DNA of 64,000 nt, from NCBI GenBank assembly GCA_936432065.2, contig OW386289.2, positions 164,237,348-164,301,347 of the forward strand, in the 5' to 3' direction. Of the stretch, positions 20,446 through 32,010 are shown one piece after another. The notes beneath the pieces are model-generated. The model saw only the letters and a list, made by a program, of their open reading frames with translations, was not told the DNA's origin and searched no databases. Origin of the DNA: Rutpela maculata. Taxonomy: Eukaryota > Arthropoda > Insecta > Coleoptera > Cerambycidae. Every line of letters begins with the position of its first letter. The stretch's first letter is position 1. A program made the position numbers and the translations under genes.

Positions 20446-23394
20446 ATGAACCAATACATTAGAGAATTTCAACTGAACACAGTAGAAACCTATACATTAT
20501 CAAACAGCATTGAATGTAAAGAGGTCTTTGATATCAACAAACTAAATAACAACTTCAAGATAATACATAATAACATTCGAAGTATAAATAAAAATATAGA
20601 TTTATTTAAAATACTTCTCCAAGAACTTACTGATTTTGAATGTATAGTTCTTACAGAAACTTGGAAAATAAACGACTCATCCCTGTACAATATAAATAGA
20701 TATAACATGATATACAACAATAGCAAATTAAATCAAAATGACGGCGTGGTAGTATACATAAAAAACAATTTAAATTTTACTTATAAGATTATTCCCATAC
20801 ACAACATAAGCGCAATTAGAATTACTATAAAATTAGATAATAAATGCAACATTAATATAACTGCTATGTACAGACCACCATGTACAGATGTATTAGATTA
20901 TCTCGCACACTTACAAACCTATTTTCACTAACATCAAAATGAACTAGACACACATGATATATTTATTGGGGATATAAACATTGATATACTACAACAAAGC
21001 AACCATAGTATAGAATACATTAATACCCTAAACGAATTTGGTTTCATATCATGCATAAATGAATATACTAGAATGCAAGGAAACCAAAAATCTTGCCTAG
21101 ATCACATTTTTATTAAATCAAAACACAATATAACTGAAAAAATATTACCGGTAATACTGCAAACCGATATCACAGATCACTTCACAACAATGGTTCAAAT
21201 TATATTACATAGAAATAAGGAAACTAACAATGTTAATAATACAGGATATGTAAAAAACGTGAACTTTGATAGGGTTCGGAATATATTAAGTGGCGAGTCT
21301 TGGGAATCCGTGTACCTACAGAACAACGTCAACTCTGCAACAAACAATTTCATCAATATTATAACAAAAGCAATAAATGAACCAACAAATCTCAAAAAAG
21401 TTAAAAGAAAAAATACAAAATTGACACCTTGGATTACAAATGGATTAGTGAAATCTATACATAAAAAAAATGAAATGTTTCAAAGGCTACAACGAAATCC
21501 AAACAATGAAAATTTAATATTAGAATATAGAACTTACAAAAACAAACTTACAAATCTAATACAAAAAACCAAATTTGAATACTATAAAAATCAAATAAAC
21601 AAACACAAAGCAGATTCCAAAACTTTATGGAAAACCGTGCAGGAAATTAGCAAAACAAATTCCAACAATACCGTAATTAGATCTGTAAAAAATTATAATG
21701 ACGAGCAAATAACAGATATAAAATCTGCAGCAAATGAATTTAACATAACATTTACAAAAATGGGAGAAAACTTAGCCAAAAAAATAAATAAAGATCCCAA
21801 TAACAATATCGCTAAAAACACTACACAAAATTCCATGGTGCTTCTACCTACGGACACTAATGAAATCAAAGAAACTCTAAGAGAATTAAAAGATAAAAAA
21901 TCGGCTGGCTTAGATAATATAAAAGCAGAAGACCTAAAGTTAGTATCAGACTACATCCTGCGTCCATTAGAATATATCTTTAATAAATGTATGACACTCG
22001 GAGAATGGCCTACAATTTTTAAGGAATCTGTAATAATACCTGTACACAAAAAAGGGGACAAAGAAATCTTAACCAACTACCGACCGATATCATAACATAT
22101 CATATCTAAGTTATTCGAAAAGATAATAAAAAAAAATGACTAACATCTTATATCAATAGATACAAACTACTTTCTAAGAATCAATTCGGCTTCAGAGAGA
22201 ACGTATCAACGCAGGACGCAATACTAGCACTAACTACCCAGATTTACTCCGCTCTGGATGAGGGCAAACCATGTTTATGTACATTTTTAGACTTATCAAA
22301 GGCATTTGACACGGTTAGCCACGAGTTACTGTTAGAAACATTAGATGACATTGGTATTAGGGGAAATACGTTAAAACTATTCAAGAGCTATATTACAAAT
22401 AGAAAACAGCGCGTCAGAATAAACAACGAAATGAGTGACACAACGATAATAAGATACGGAGTACCTCAAGGTACAGTCCTAGGATCCACTTTGTTTTCAA
22501 TCTATGTAAATGGGCTGTTTTCATTACAGAGCGAAGGGGAAATCATAGGCTTTGCCGATGATACTGCCATACTATATAAAGCAAACTCCTGGGAAGAACT
22601 CAGATTAAAGACTGAAACTGACTTGACAAAAATCAAGAACTGGTTTGACCATAAATTATTAACAATCAACTTCGAAAAAACGCACTATTTACCTTTCAGC
22701 TGTAATAACTCACGCAAACCATCATTTGAGAGACTTGAAATAAATGTACTAGGAACATTGTATACCATATTACCTGTAAAAAACATAAAATACCTAGGCA
22801 TATTCATAGACTCTCATTTAAGATGGGATACTCACGTGAGCTATCTGATAAAAAAATTACAAACCATTATTTATAGATTCAAATACTTAAAAAATATCCT
22901 AGAATTTAACCAATTGAAAATACTTTACCATTCCCTCGTAGAGAGTCACTTGAATTATTGCATACTTGGCTGGGGTGGCGTTGCTAAAACCCACCTAACT
23001 TCTCTGGAAACCATACAAAAAAGATTTATAAAAATAATGTCGTCAAAGGACCCAAGACATCCCACAGACCTGCTGTACGCAGAGGCAAAGCTATTCGACA
23101 TCAGGCAATTATACTACTACAACATAAATATAAAATATCAATTTACAAAAAACATAAAATCATTGCCTGCACACGAACACAACACTAGACGGAGAAGAAT
23201 TCATTGTACCATTTATGACAAAGACAATCGGCCAAAGATCTTATACTTTCTTAGCCCCAAGGGCTTACAACACCTTACCCAAGGACTTACAAAAAGTAAC
23301 AAAAATATATCAGTTCAAGAAACTATTAAAACAGCATATATTAGAAATCCCTAGAATATTAGTAAATGACGTCATTGACCTAAAGAATAATTAG
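20446..23394 (+). pseudogene. LINE ORF2: endonuclease plus reverse transcriptase, lightly broken
   Basis: Encodes the nicking and copying protein of a non-LTR retrotransposon. From ATG 20446: FKIIHNNIRSINKN, IVLTETW, AMYRPP, an in-frame TAA at 20929, then FIGDINIDI and LDHIFIK complete an apurinic-type endonuclease. Next, KKSAGLDNIKAEDL and a stop after NYRPIS at 22093 mark RT blocks 0-2. A frameshift in the A run near 22130 leads to NQFGFRE, FLDLSKAFDTVSHE (about 22287), YGVPQGTVLGS (22455) and FADDTAIL (22551), the catalytic Asp pair. A second frameshift near 23200-23240 restores FLAPRAYNTLPKDLQ to a stop at 23392. The total is near 980 codons, full length for such an ORF. No ORF1 is seen. 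Two stops and two frameshifts make it the youngest-looking LINE here. The clade is Jockey/CR1-like, not resolved. Confidence 0.85.
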
Positions 23395-23900
23395 ACCGTA
23401 TGACTTTGTTCCGTTTTTGACTCTCCGACTGACCGGGAGGAAACATCCTAACGTTGCATTAAAACAATGATAGAATTCACTTTAGCCAACGGACTCGCCG
23501 ACCACAACACATATTCCTAGCAACTATCAATAGTGCAAGTTTTGCCCCTCATTGTCTGTTTATCCTTAACACTAGTTTTTATATAAAAATAGTTTGTAGT
23601 ATTAGTTTAGCTTAGTCTTTTTTAGTTTCTTATATGATAAGTTCGATATGATAAGTTCGTAATTCGACATACAATATCCAAAAGCTTTTACCCCGCTTTA
23701 TACTCAATCTACTCAATACTCAATTAACAATCATTAAAAATTACATTTTATCACCCACCATACCAAAACAAGTGTTAAGTCACTTATTGGGAAAGAATGT
23801 TTATTTACAACTATTGCACCAATATTACCATTACACCCAACTCGTAACTATTGTAACTTACTTGTAACTCACTGTTATTTTCTCCATTTCGTAAATAAAC

Positions 23901-23991
<91 letters not shown>

Positions 23992-23997
23992 TATTAT
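23395..23997 (+). mobile_element. LINE 3' UTR and (TTA)n tail
   Basis: About 500 bp of non-coding sequence ends cgtaaataaacg and is followed by a nearly pure (TTA)n run from 23901 to 23997. Trinucleotide tails of this type terminate several LINEs in the window (7656, 29535, 54559, 59410). Confidence 0.75.
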
Positions 23998-24697
23998 GTA
24001 AAAGTTATATAACACATATAAAATACTTTATTTTTTATGTAAAATATCTGTAATGTTGTTAGCATCCATGTATATTTCATTTACATTATCATGTCTAATA
24101 TTGTTCACCATAACTCAAATTTATTCTCACAAATGCAAATTATTACGTTTATTAAATTATTAAATTCTTTTGTTTCATTTACACCTTTTTACCAATAGCC
24201 GTCGGTAGGCATCGAACCTGCGCGTCTGCGTTATCTCTATAACAGTTCTAAGAGGAAGAAGAAGGATTTGATTTTAAATGAATAGCTGCACACATGCGCT
24301 TTCGCCGAACCAAACAACCAACAGTTCTGAGGATTTACTCACTGGGCTATTCTGTGTCCGTTATTTTGGATGCTGAAAGTAGTATAATAATGTGTGGCAA
24401 ACGTATTTAATGAGATTATCGGTAATAATAAGTTATTATTATGTGAAATTGAATTTCTAGCCTTATTTAAAATATGTGAAAATAGTTTCTTTTTCTATTT
24501 TTTATTAGTGTTCCCAAACCTGAATTTTTCCTGTTAGTAGTATTTATATTCATTTACAATTGTTAAGAAGAACTTATTTAGTTTCTAACTAAAAAAACTG
24601 TAATATTGTGATCGAACTGTCACCAGTGTCACCTGAGAAGTACGTGTAGTTGGAAATGTTGTAAATATCACAAAAATGATTACTGGTTTTCTACAGT
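23998..24697. other. AT-rich stretch with a SINE-like piece
   Basis: At 24220-24204 the minus strand reads CAGGTTCGATGCCTACC, a perfect Pol III box B. Upstream TATAGAGATAACGC is a weak box A (about 24243-24230), so a decayed tRNA-type SINE covers roughly 24195-24262. No genes are seen. Confidence 0.35.
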
Positions 24698-25705
24698 GTT
24701 ACGTAAAAATATTACTTTTAAATTGGGTACTTCATTTTATATATTACTTCCACGTCCAGTGGAAGTATAGTAACGACAAAAAATTTTTTAAAAATTTTTA
24801 TTGTCCAAATAGGCTTAAAATGTCATGAAACGTCGAGATTTTAAGTTTGAGCGAAAAAAAATTTCTGTCTGTCTGTCGGTCTGTCTGTCTGTAACTTTTT
24901 TTTGTGCGCATGTTTACTCTGGAACCGTTTAAGATATTGACTTGAAATTTGGTACACATATGTACGTTAACGAGATCTAGAACTAGATTATATTTTCATC
25001 TTGTTCCGTCGAAGGGTTGGGGTGTAAATTGGGGTAAATTTGGGGTAAATGGGTAAATCAAGCAGTTAAGAGTCCACGAAATTGGTATTTAGTATATTCA
25101 AGAGAAGCTAAGGTCTCAAAAAAAAATTTGGCATTAGCCACCCCCATTACCACCCCCACCCCTTATTAAAGGGGATGAAGAAAAATGTGATTTAGTGTAT
25201 GTACAGGAACCAGAAACCTCAAAATATTTTTTTAATTCATCCCCACTACCGATGTGGGGTATCGTTTTATGGGTTTTTGGGGTAGAAGATTTCAAATATT
25301 ATATTATTAAAGTTCCATAAACAATTATTTTCACATACAAAGTTTTTTCGTTGTGAGTGACTTGGATAGAGAATCTGGATGTGGAAGTAGTGATTCCTTG
25401 GGCAGCGGTTTTTATCATATAAAACTGGCATAACTTCTTTATATTAATATGTTCTTCCAATATTAGATCGTTGTTATGTAAAACTATTACATTTAAATTA
25501 AGTGTTTCATTTTATATATTTATTATATAAAACTGACATAACTACTTTATATTAATATGTTCTTCTAATATTATATCATTGTTATGTAAAAATATTACTT
25601 TTAATCTAACTGTTTCATTTTATATATTTATTGTATAAAACTGACATAACTACTTTGTATTAATATGTTCTTCCAATATTATATCGTTGCTATGTAAACA
25701 TTACA
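24698..25705. repeat. 108-bp tandem repeat array split by an insertion
   Basis: Units are marked by taaaactg(a/g)cataact at 25419, 25527 and 25635, a constant 108-bp period, with aatatgttcttc, gttatgtaaaa and ttcattttatatatt in each. About 2.7 units follow the inserted repeat copy (24747-25412). The tail of one more unit (gttacgtaaaaatattactttt to cattttatatatt) precedes it. Confidence 0.85.
24747..25412 (+). mobile_element. Dispersed repeat family copy 3 (full length)
   Basis: Typical ends: TTA|CTTCCACGTCCAGTGGAAG on the left, and CTGGATGTGGAAGTAGTGA then gcagcggttt|TTA on the right. It sits within a 108-bp tandem repeat, so the neighbouring units show the pre-insertion sequence and indicate a short TA/TTA target duplication. 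Confidence 0.9.
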
Positions 25706-26261
25706 AGAATGTTTACTGGTCGGTTCGACTAACTGCAACTTAATAACCAATAAAGAGGACTATTTGGGATAGGTCCTCTGTCATTATTACACTATTTTTA
25801 CATTTTACAATTTTTAAGCCTTTTAAAGCATCTATTTGTTAGGTTTCTAATTAACCTGAAGTTATTGATGTCTATTCTATAATTGTTATCAACGGCATTT
25901 TGTACAATACCAAATTTTTCAGTTTTCTTCATGGGCCATATGTTCCTTGAATCTTGTTATAATTGGATGTTTGGTTTGTCCAACATATTTCAAATTATAA
26001 TCATTATATCTAATTTAAAACTGTTGTAAAAAATTCGTATTAGTAAATGTTTACATGGCTCATTGGCTTATTTCTCTTATTGCAGATTCTGAAAGATTAT
26101 ATTGTATTTACTTAAAGTACTGCAAAAGAAAACAAAATTTATGAAGTCATCAAATTTAAAAAAGTTATTAAATTTAATATTATCAAAAAACACATGTGAC
26201 GTCACCGTATTCCACGAAATATTTGCAAACCTACCATAGATAGCCCGTGGAAGTGGTTTAT
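25706..26261. other. AT-rich non-coding stretch
   Basis: No gene or repeat recognised. Confidence 0.3.
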
Positions 26262-26500
26262 ATGAACAGAATATGTCCATATAACAAGATACAATTATAC
26301 GACAAGTGCTAGAAGACTGGCAGTGTGAAGCAGCTATAAACACAACAACTAATACTTCTAATTTAAGATTTACAGATGATACCACCTTAGTTGCAGCAAG
26401 CGAGAATGAGCTCATACACCTGCTGGAAAATCTGCAAACGATAAGCTCTGATTACGGTTTAAGTGAAAAATCATCCAGATACGTTAAGAATATGTGATTG
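26262..26500 (+). pseudogene. LINE reverse transcriptase palm fragment (different lineage)
   Basis: Reads IRQVLEDWQCEAAI, then LRFTDDTTLVAASENELIHL (about 26358-26420), and SSDYGLS. This is the RT catalytic box (F/Y-A-D-D, here TDD) with the flanks typical of RTE/L1-like insect LINEs and unlike the FADDTAIL or QYADDTQVY boxes elsewhere in the window. The fragment is short, with a stop upstream near 26282. Confidence 0.65.
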
Positions 26501-27807
26501 TGAAATAGTAAACAAGAAGGTATACCCTATCTTTTACGCCTCTGAGAGATGGATCGTTAGGGAGTATTGATACTTTTGAGATGTCACATCCACATCCATC
26601 CTAAGATTGTTGCTCAATTTCATTTATTATTACCTTACTTAACTATTAGATACAGCTGTCAGTCAACTTGTAAATTAAGCTTTTAAAATGTGTTTTTTTC
26701 TCATGTAATTGGGTTTACCCTGTTGAACAAATAAAGATTATTGTTAGACTGATTTCCCTGGCCAGAATTAAAGTATGAGTATGTCATAAGATACACTTTT
26801 TAAAGTACATTGAAAAAGAATTATTTATGGTACAATATTGTCTAGGTAAAAATCAATTCTGACTGTGCTTGCAACATAATTAATTCTGAGTCAATTTTAT
26901 TTTCATAAATGTTTCGTTACAATTAATGCATTAAAAGTTAAATAAGCAATTGAAAAATTTAATTTACCCACATAGAAATAACCAAAATTCCCTGCGTACT
27001 ACAAACAGTTTATCCTGAAAAAACATAGCATATCCGAGTTCATGCTACATAGGATCTTGATGTCTGAAAATAGACGCTTGTGTTTCAGCCTCCAACACAT
27101 ATTTCACCAATCACTTTACGCAGCCTATTTTCCGCAAAATTTAAGACTCTGAAGAGACTTCTCCGTCTCAGAGGGTGGAACTTAATAACGTGACGGATTG
27201 AAGACTACTATCACGTTAGCCCAGGACAACACACACAATATTCTGTATAAAGGCTGAACCTTTTTCATTATTCAATTTAGTGACACGACTCACAATCTAA
27301 TATTTATAGAAAGAATATAGCATCATTATTTTTTTTGGCAATGTACTGTAGTTATAGTTTGACATAATGATGATGATGTCCATCCGTTTATTGTATACAT
27401 CTACAGGGCGTTCCATGACGAATTGTACATATTTCTAAGAACGATAAAGGATCCCTTACATATTCAGGAACGGCTGCAGAAATTGTCTGTTGAGCTTATT
27501 TACTGAGACACAGGATGATAAACTACTTATGGCCAACATTTGCTTTGACCAGAACAGACTCGGAAAAGTATTATAATATTCAAGAAATTTTGTCAAATCT
27601 GAAAAATTATTTAAGAATTCTTACTTTTAGTTATTTTAGAATACACTAATGAAATGGAATGTTATGTTTTTTAGGAGCAAAATTTTCTCATTTGGTAAAT
27701 AAATAAAACAAATTCGTGAAACTGTGTCATTGTTTAAATATACCCTAAATATAAAAAAATAAGTCAATGTACAGAAATATTTACACATAAAGATTGGTTT
27801 AGATAAA
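26501..27807. other. AT-rich non-coding stretch
   Basis: No gene seen. The segment ctacagggcgttccatgacg (27403) looks like the end of a TA-type MITE, but no inverted partner was found. Confidence 0.3.
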
Positions 27808-28089
27808 AGTAAAAAATTTAAAGTACTTGAAGTGTTTCACTTTTAAATAGTACTTGATACTTGATAAAACAAGAAAATACTTGAAGTATTTAAATGTACT
27901 TGTTAGAATTAAATGACGTAGTACAAGTAGTACTCACACACAAAATTTCAAATACTACCTCGAAATACTTGATACTTGAAGTATTTTGCTTTTTGAAAAG
28001 TAATTGATACTTGATATAACAAGTACCCCAACTAACTATTTAGTACTTGATACTTGAAGTAGTTTAAATGAGTACTTTGCCCATCTCTG
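27808..28089. mobile_element. hAT-type MITE, one end missing
   Basis: The right end gtactttgcccatctctg is the inverted form of CAGAGATGGGCAAAGTAC, a characteristic hAT terminus. The interior is a cluster of tacttgatacttgaagtat-type short repeats in both orientations, as in hAT subterminal regions. The left terminus and the 8-bp duplication are not visible, so the element is truncated on the left. Confidence 0.55.
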
Positions 28090-28676
28090 GTGTTCAGTAT
28101 ATAGAACAATTATACACCTTAGATCTAACCTGTTTAATCTTAAAAAAAAATATTAGTTCTTGATATCAAAGGATATGTAATAAACTTCTTTGAATGAACT
28201 AATTCTGGTAGTTCTTGCCAGTACTTTCCTTTCAGTCCAGGTCAAGATGGTTATTTTCGCAATGCTTGGCGATATGTGTGGAGTTATTCAATATTTTTAG
28301 TTACCTTAACGAATTAATAGTGGAACACGGACTAGCTAGTTTTATATAATTTATGTATCTATCACAGTTGATACTATCTTTAATAATATTTAAAAGTTTC
28401 AGGCCTGAACTTTTTTTAATTTGATTTTTCTTATTTGAGTGAAACATTTTTTTCAACCTTCATTATAAATTGTAAAAGTTCATACATTATTAAAGAAGAA
28501 GTAAGTAAATAGATTCTTTGTCGCACCTTTATTGACATTTTTACAAGCGACTGAATATTGCAAAATGGGGAAATGAAAGATAAAATATCATAGATTCGTG
28601 AATCGGCAAGTAATCCTCTATCACCTTTAAAAAAGAGCATGTACAGTTCGCCATGAAACATTCTATATATTTGTGT
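28090..28676. other. AT-rich non-coding stretch
   Basis: Nothing recognised. Confidence 0.3.
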
Positions 28677-29321
28677 TTACTAGTGAAATATTTTTGTTGA
28701 ACTCCTCTATAGTTTCCTTAAATATATAAGGAATAAAAAACCAGACTGCAACTAACAGCTATTCTTTGGACTAATGCCCCGCTGTGCGCTGAATTACGAA
28801 TTACAAGCCTGGCCGCGTTAAGTTCAATAATTATGTAAGTATTGCCACAAAACGCTAAAGTTTCGACACCTGTCGAAAGACTTATTCCTACTCGAAGGAG
28901 CTCTCGTGCCAGCCACTCCACACCACTTGCAAGCTGCAGTTTCGGGCTATTGGCTCGTCAGGCTATTGGCTCTCGTCAGTGCAGAGATGGCTGGAACAAG
29001 GTCCTCTTGGTACATCACAAAATTTATAAAACCACGATTTGCAACAACAATGGCAGGATCCATCTAGCGGCTGATCTCCATTACAATCGAAACAGCAGTA
29101 ACCCCGACATGGGCACAGTTAGTAGGTATGCTTTTAGAGGGCAGGATATTTACTAGTGAAATATTTTTGTTGAACTCTTCTGTACGTTCCCTTAAATATA
29201 TAAGAAATAATAACCAAGAAATCAACAGCCATTCTCCGGACTAATGCCCCGTCGAGCGCTGAATTACGAATTACAAGCCTGGCCACGTTAAGTACAATAG
29301 CTATGTATTACTTAGTGTATC
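28677..29321. repeat. Pair of about 170-bp direct repeats around 300 bp (LTR-like)
   Basis: 28677-28847 and 29151-29321 are direct copies (tttactagtgaaatattttt, ttaaatatataag, actaatgccccg, gctgaattacgaattacaag and cctggcc(g/a)cgttaagt). Each holds a TATA-like ttaaatatataag and an aataa. If bounded by TGTTGAAC...GTTAAGT(T/A)CA the repeats would be about 135-bp LTRs of a TRIM-like retroelement. However, identity extends about 20 bp further out on the left, and I see no convincing primer-binding site. The spacer is GC-richer and contains two imperfect gggctattggctcgtcag-like copies. Confidence 0.55.
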
Positions 29322-29533
29322 AATGTCAGAGATGCCTTAAAACGCTTGGGTGCGTCTCCGCAGAATTAAAATTGAAATTTAAAGGGCATTTTTAGAAAAA
29401 TAGCACACATGAAATGTATTCAAAAAACTTTAAACACTTCTTTGTCTTATCCCCTTTCCAATGGTGTATCAAGTTATGACTGAATGCTAATGCATTCAAT
29501 TAAAAGACATATTCCTGTAGATAATTAAAATTT

Positions 29534-29534
<1 letters not shown>

Positions 29535-29567
<33 letters not shown>

Positions 29568-29744
29568 TTTATTTACCAAAAGAGCAGTATATGAAATACA
29601 CACACAAAAATATATATGTATAAATTTAAATGAACGAGCAAACCTACAAAGATTATCCTTGTCGTGGGTAACAGCTAAATTATTTTAATTTATAACAACA
29701 ATTATGCTTAAAATAGTGCCACTTTAATACAAATATAATAAAAG
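29535..29744 (-). mobile_element. LINE 3' end with (TAA)n tail
   Basis: (TAA)n at 29535-29567 is the tail on the minus strand. Non-coding 3' UTR follows up to the repeat inserted at 29745. It belongs to the LINE remnant continuing at 30453-30896 and 31544-31650. Confidence 0.6.
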
Positions 29745-30452
29745 AAAAAACCGCTGCCCAAGGAATCACTACTTCCACATCCAGATTCTCTATCCAAGTC
29801 ACTCACAATGAAAAAACTTTGTATGTGAAAATAATTGTTTATGGAACTTTAATAATATAATATTTGAAATCCTCTACCCCAAAAACCCATAAAACGATAC
29901 CCCACATCGGTAGTGGGGTGGGGGTGGTGATAGGGGGATGGTAGTGGGGGGTGGATGAAGTAAAAAAATATTTTGAGGTTTCTGGTTCCTGTACATACAC
30001 TAAATCACAATTTTTTTTCATCCCCTTTAATAAGGAGGTGGGGGTGGTAATGGGGGTGGCTAATGCCAAAAATTTTTTTGAGACCTTAGCTTCTCTTGTA
30101 TATACTATATACCAATTTCATGGACTCTTACCTGCTTAATTTACCCATTTACCCCAAATTTACCCCTCAACCCTTCGACGGAACAAGATGAAAATATAAT
30201 CTAGTTCTAGAACTCGTTAAAGTACATATGTGTACCAAATTTCAAGTCAATATCTTAAACGGTTCCAGAGTAAACGTGCGCACAAAAAAAGTTACAGACA
30301 GACCGACAGACCGACAGACCGACAGACAGACAGAAATTTTTTTTTCGCTCAAACTTAAAATCTCGACGTTTCATGACATTTTAAGCCTATTTGGACAATA
30401 AAAATTTTTAAAAATTTTTTTGTCGTTACTATACTTCCACTGGACGTGGAAG
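29745..30452 (-). mobile_element. Dispersed repeat family copy 4 (full length, reversed)
   Basis: Read on the plus strand it starts aaaaccgctgcccaaggaat and ends ctggacgtggaag|TA. Its (GACA)n block (30294-30332) is among the longest of the family. On the plus strand here a frame stays open across the block (NLVLELVKVHMCTKF, NILNGSRVNVRTKK, then TDR/PTDR/QTDR units), the same frame as on the minus strand of the other copies. Confidence 0.9.
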
Positions 30453-30896
30453 TAAAAGAAAATTACATATATAGAATTTATGACAAACAAACAAGAAATT
30501 ATCACTAACTATAATAAAAAAGTGGCAAGAAAGAAACACACATATATTTACAAGTACAATTTTAAAAAACATAAGAAAAACATTTATTAACTTCTATGAG
30601 ACATTAAAATTATATATTCTATGACATTTGAGTTGGATAATTTTTCCTGTCAATGATTTCATGAATCTTGGATCTTGGAGTTCACTTTAGCCAGTTTTTT
30701 ATTTTTTGTTTGTATAAGGTAAGGCAATTAGCGTTTCTTAAATTTATTGAAATAATTGCATACACAAATGAACTCAAGTAACTTCTTTGACTAACCGTTT
30801 TTTTCATGTTATAGACTACAGGCTGCAAATTGATTCTTGACCTTGTTTCAATGCTGTGGGTGGCAAGACTAATGTGTTCCTTATTACTTCCACATC
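30453..30896 (-). pseudogene. LINE C-terminal coding remnant
   Basis: On the minus strand, after the join with 31544-31650, the sequence reads THSIETRSRINLQPVV, then RSYLSSFVYAIISINL and YKQKIKNWL (about 30870-30690). This is the conserved C-terminal end of LINE ORF2, where H(S/N)xxTR is the usual landmark. It lies between two copies of the dispersed repeat. Confidence 0.6.
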
Positions 30897-31543
30897 CAGC
30901 GGAAGTATAGTAACGACAAAAATTTTAAAAAAAATTTGTATTGTTCAAATAGGCTTAAAATGTCATGAAACTTCGAGATTTTAAGTTTGTCTGTCTGTCT
31001 GTCGGTCAGTCTGTCGGTCTGTCTGTAACTTTTTTTGTGCGCACGTTTACTCTGGAACCGTTTAAGATATTGACTTGAAATTTGGTACACATATGTACTT
31101 TAACGAGATTTGAAACTAGATTATATTTTCATCTTGTTTCGTCAAAGGGTTGGGGGTAAATTGGGGTAAATTTGGGGTAAATGGGTAAATCAAGCAGCTA
31201 AGAGTCCATAAAATTGGTATTTAGTATAAACAAGAGAAGCTAAGGTCTCAAAAAATTTTTTGGCATTACCACCTCCACCCCATTATTAAAGGGGATGAAA
31301 ACAAATGTGATTTAGTGTATGTAGAAGATACTTCAAAATGTTTTTACTTCATCCACTATCACCATCCCCACCCCACTACTGATGTGGGGTATCGTATTAT
31401 GGGTTTTTGGGGTAGAGAATTTTAAATATTATATTTTTAAAGTTCCATAAACAATTATTTCCACATACAAAGTTTTTTCGTTGTGAGTGACTTGGATAGA
31501 GGGCTGGATGTGGAAGTAGTGATTCCTTGGGCAGCGGTTTTTT
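30897..31543 (+). mobile_element. Dispersed repeat family copy 5 (full length)
   Basis: Left end TTA|CTTCCACATCCAGCGGAAG, right end CTGGATGTGGAAGTAGTGA then gcagcggttttttt|TA. A deletion shortens the cacccc block. It lies 445 bp from copy 4 in opposite orientation, both within one LINE remnant. Confidence 0.9.
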
Positions 31544-31650
31544 TATATAAATTAATGGCCATGCTTAGGAAGAAAAGTTGGTTCTGGTCAAATATTTCGG
31601 TTTCTTCAAACAATGTTGTTGTTGGGTAAGTATAGTTTTTTTATATATAA
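31544..31650 (-). pseudogene. LINE ORF2 remnant upstream of copy 5
   Basis: On the minus strand it reads YPTTTLFEETEIFDQNQLFF, then LSMAINLYK, the segment that precedes the HSxxTR motif at 30870 in LINE ORF2 C-termini. The order shows that copy 5 interrupted this LINE. Confidence 0.5.
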
Positions 31651-32010
31651 TTTTGAGTAACCATTTTTATATAGATTCTAATTTTTTTAAATAGTTATTC
31701 ATTATACCTCTTCTTATTAGGTGGGAAACTAAGTACATTGCTTCGATCTGTTTATTACGATGTTTAAAATTAATGAAATGAAGATAAAATTAAGAACAAT
31801 TTATTACTATTGATTTTCAAAATGTGAAGTGAACCACTGTTTCTAATACATCTACATGCTCTTCTCACTCGAGTCAGTTATTTCAACCTCGTAAACTTTC
31901 ATTTTTCCCAGACGTGAAAGTTGAGAGGTGTCAAGTTTGGAGGCTTAACAGGCCATAATATCTAAAAAAAGCCGATATCTAAAAATCTGTGATACTTTCT
32001 ATAATAGTAT
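31651..32010. other. Non-coding stretch ending in a dispersed repeat
   Basis: No gene. 31958-32010 is similar to 929-987 (atatctaaaaaaagccgata and aaaatctgt). The similarity resumes after the MITE at 32743. Confidence 0.4.

Noticed and set aside
23901..23997. Independent satellite
   Set aside because: The (TTA)n run directly follows a LINE 3' UTR and is its tail.
24698..25705. CRISPR-like array
   Set aside because: Units are 108-bp direct tandem repeats without variable spacers, in a eukaryotic genome.
28842..29156. 104-codon frame between the direct repeats
   Set aside because: Starts at a non-ATG codon and runs into the right repeat; no motif.
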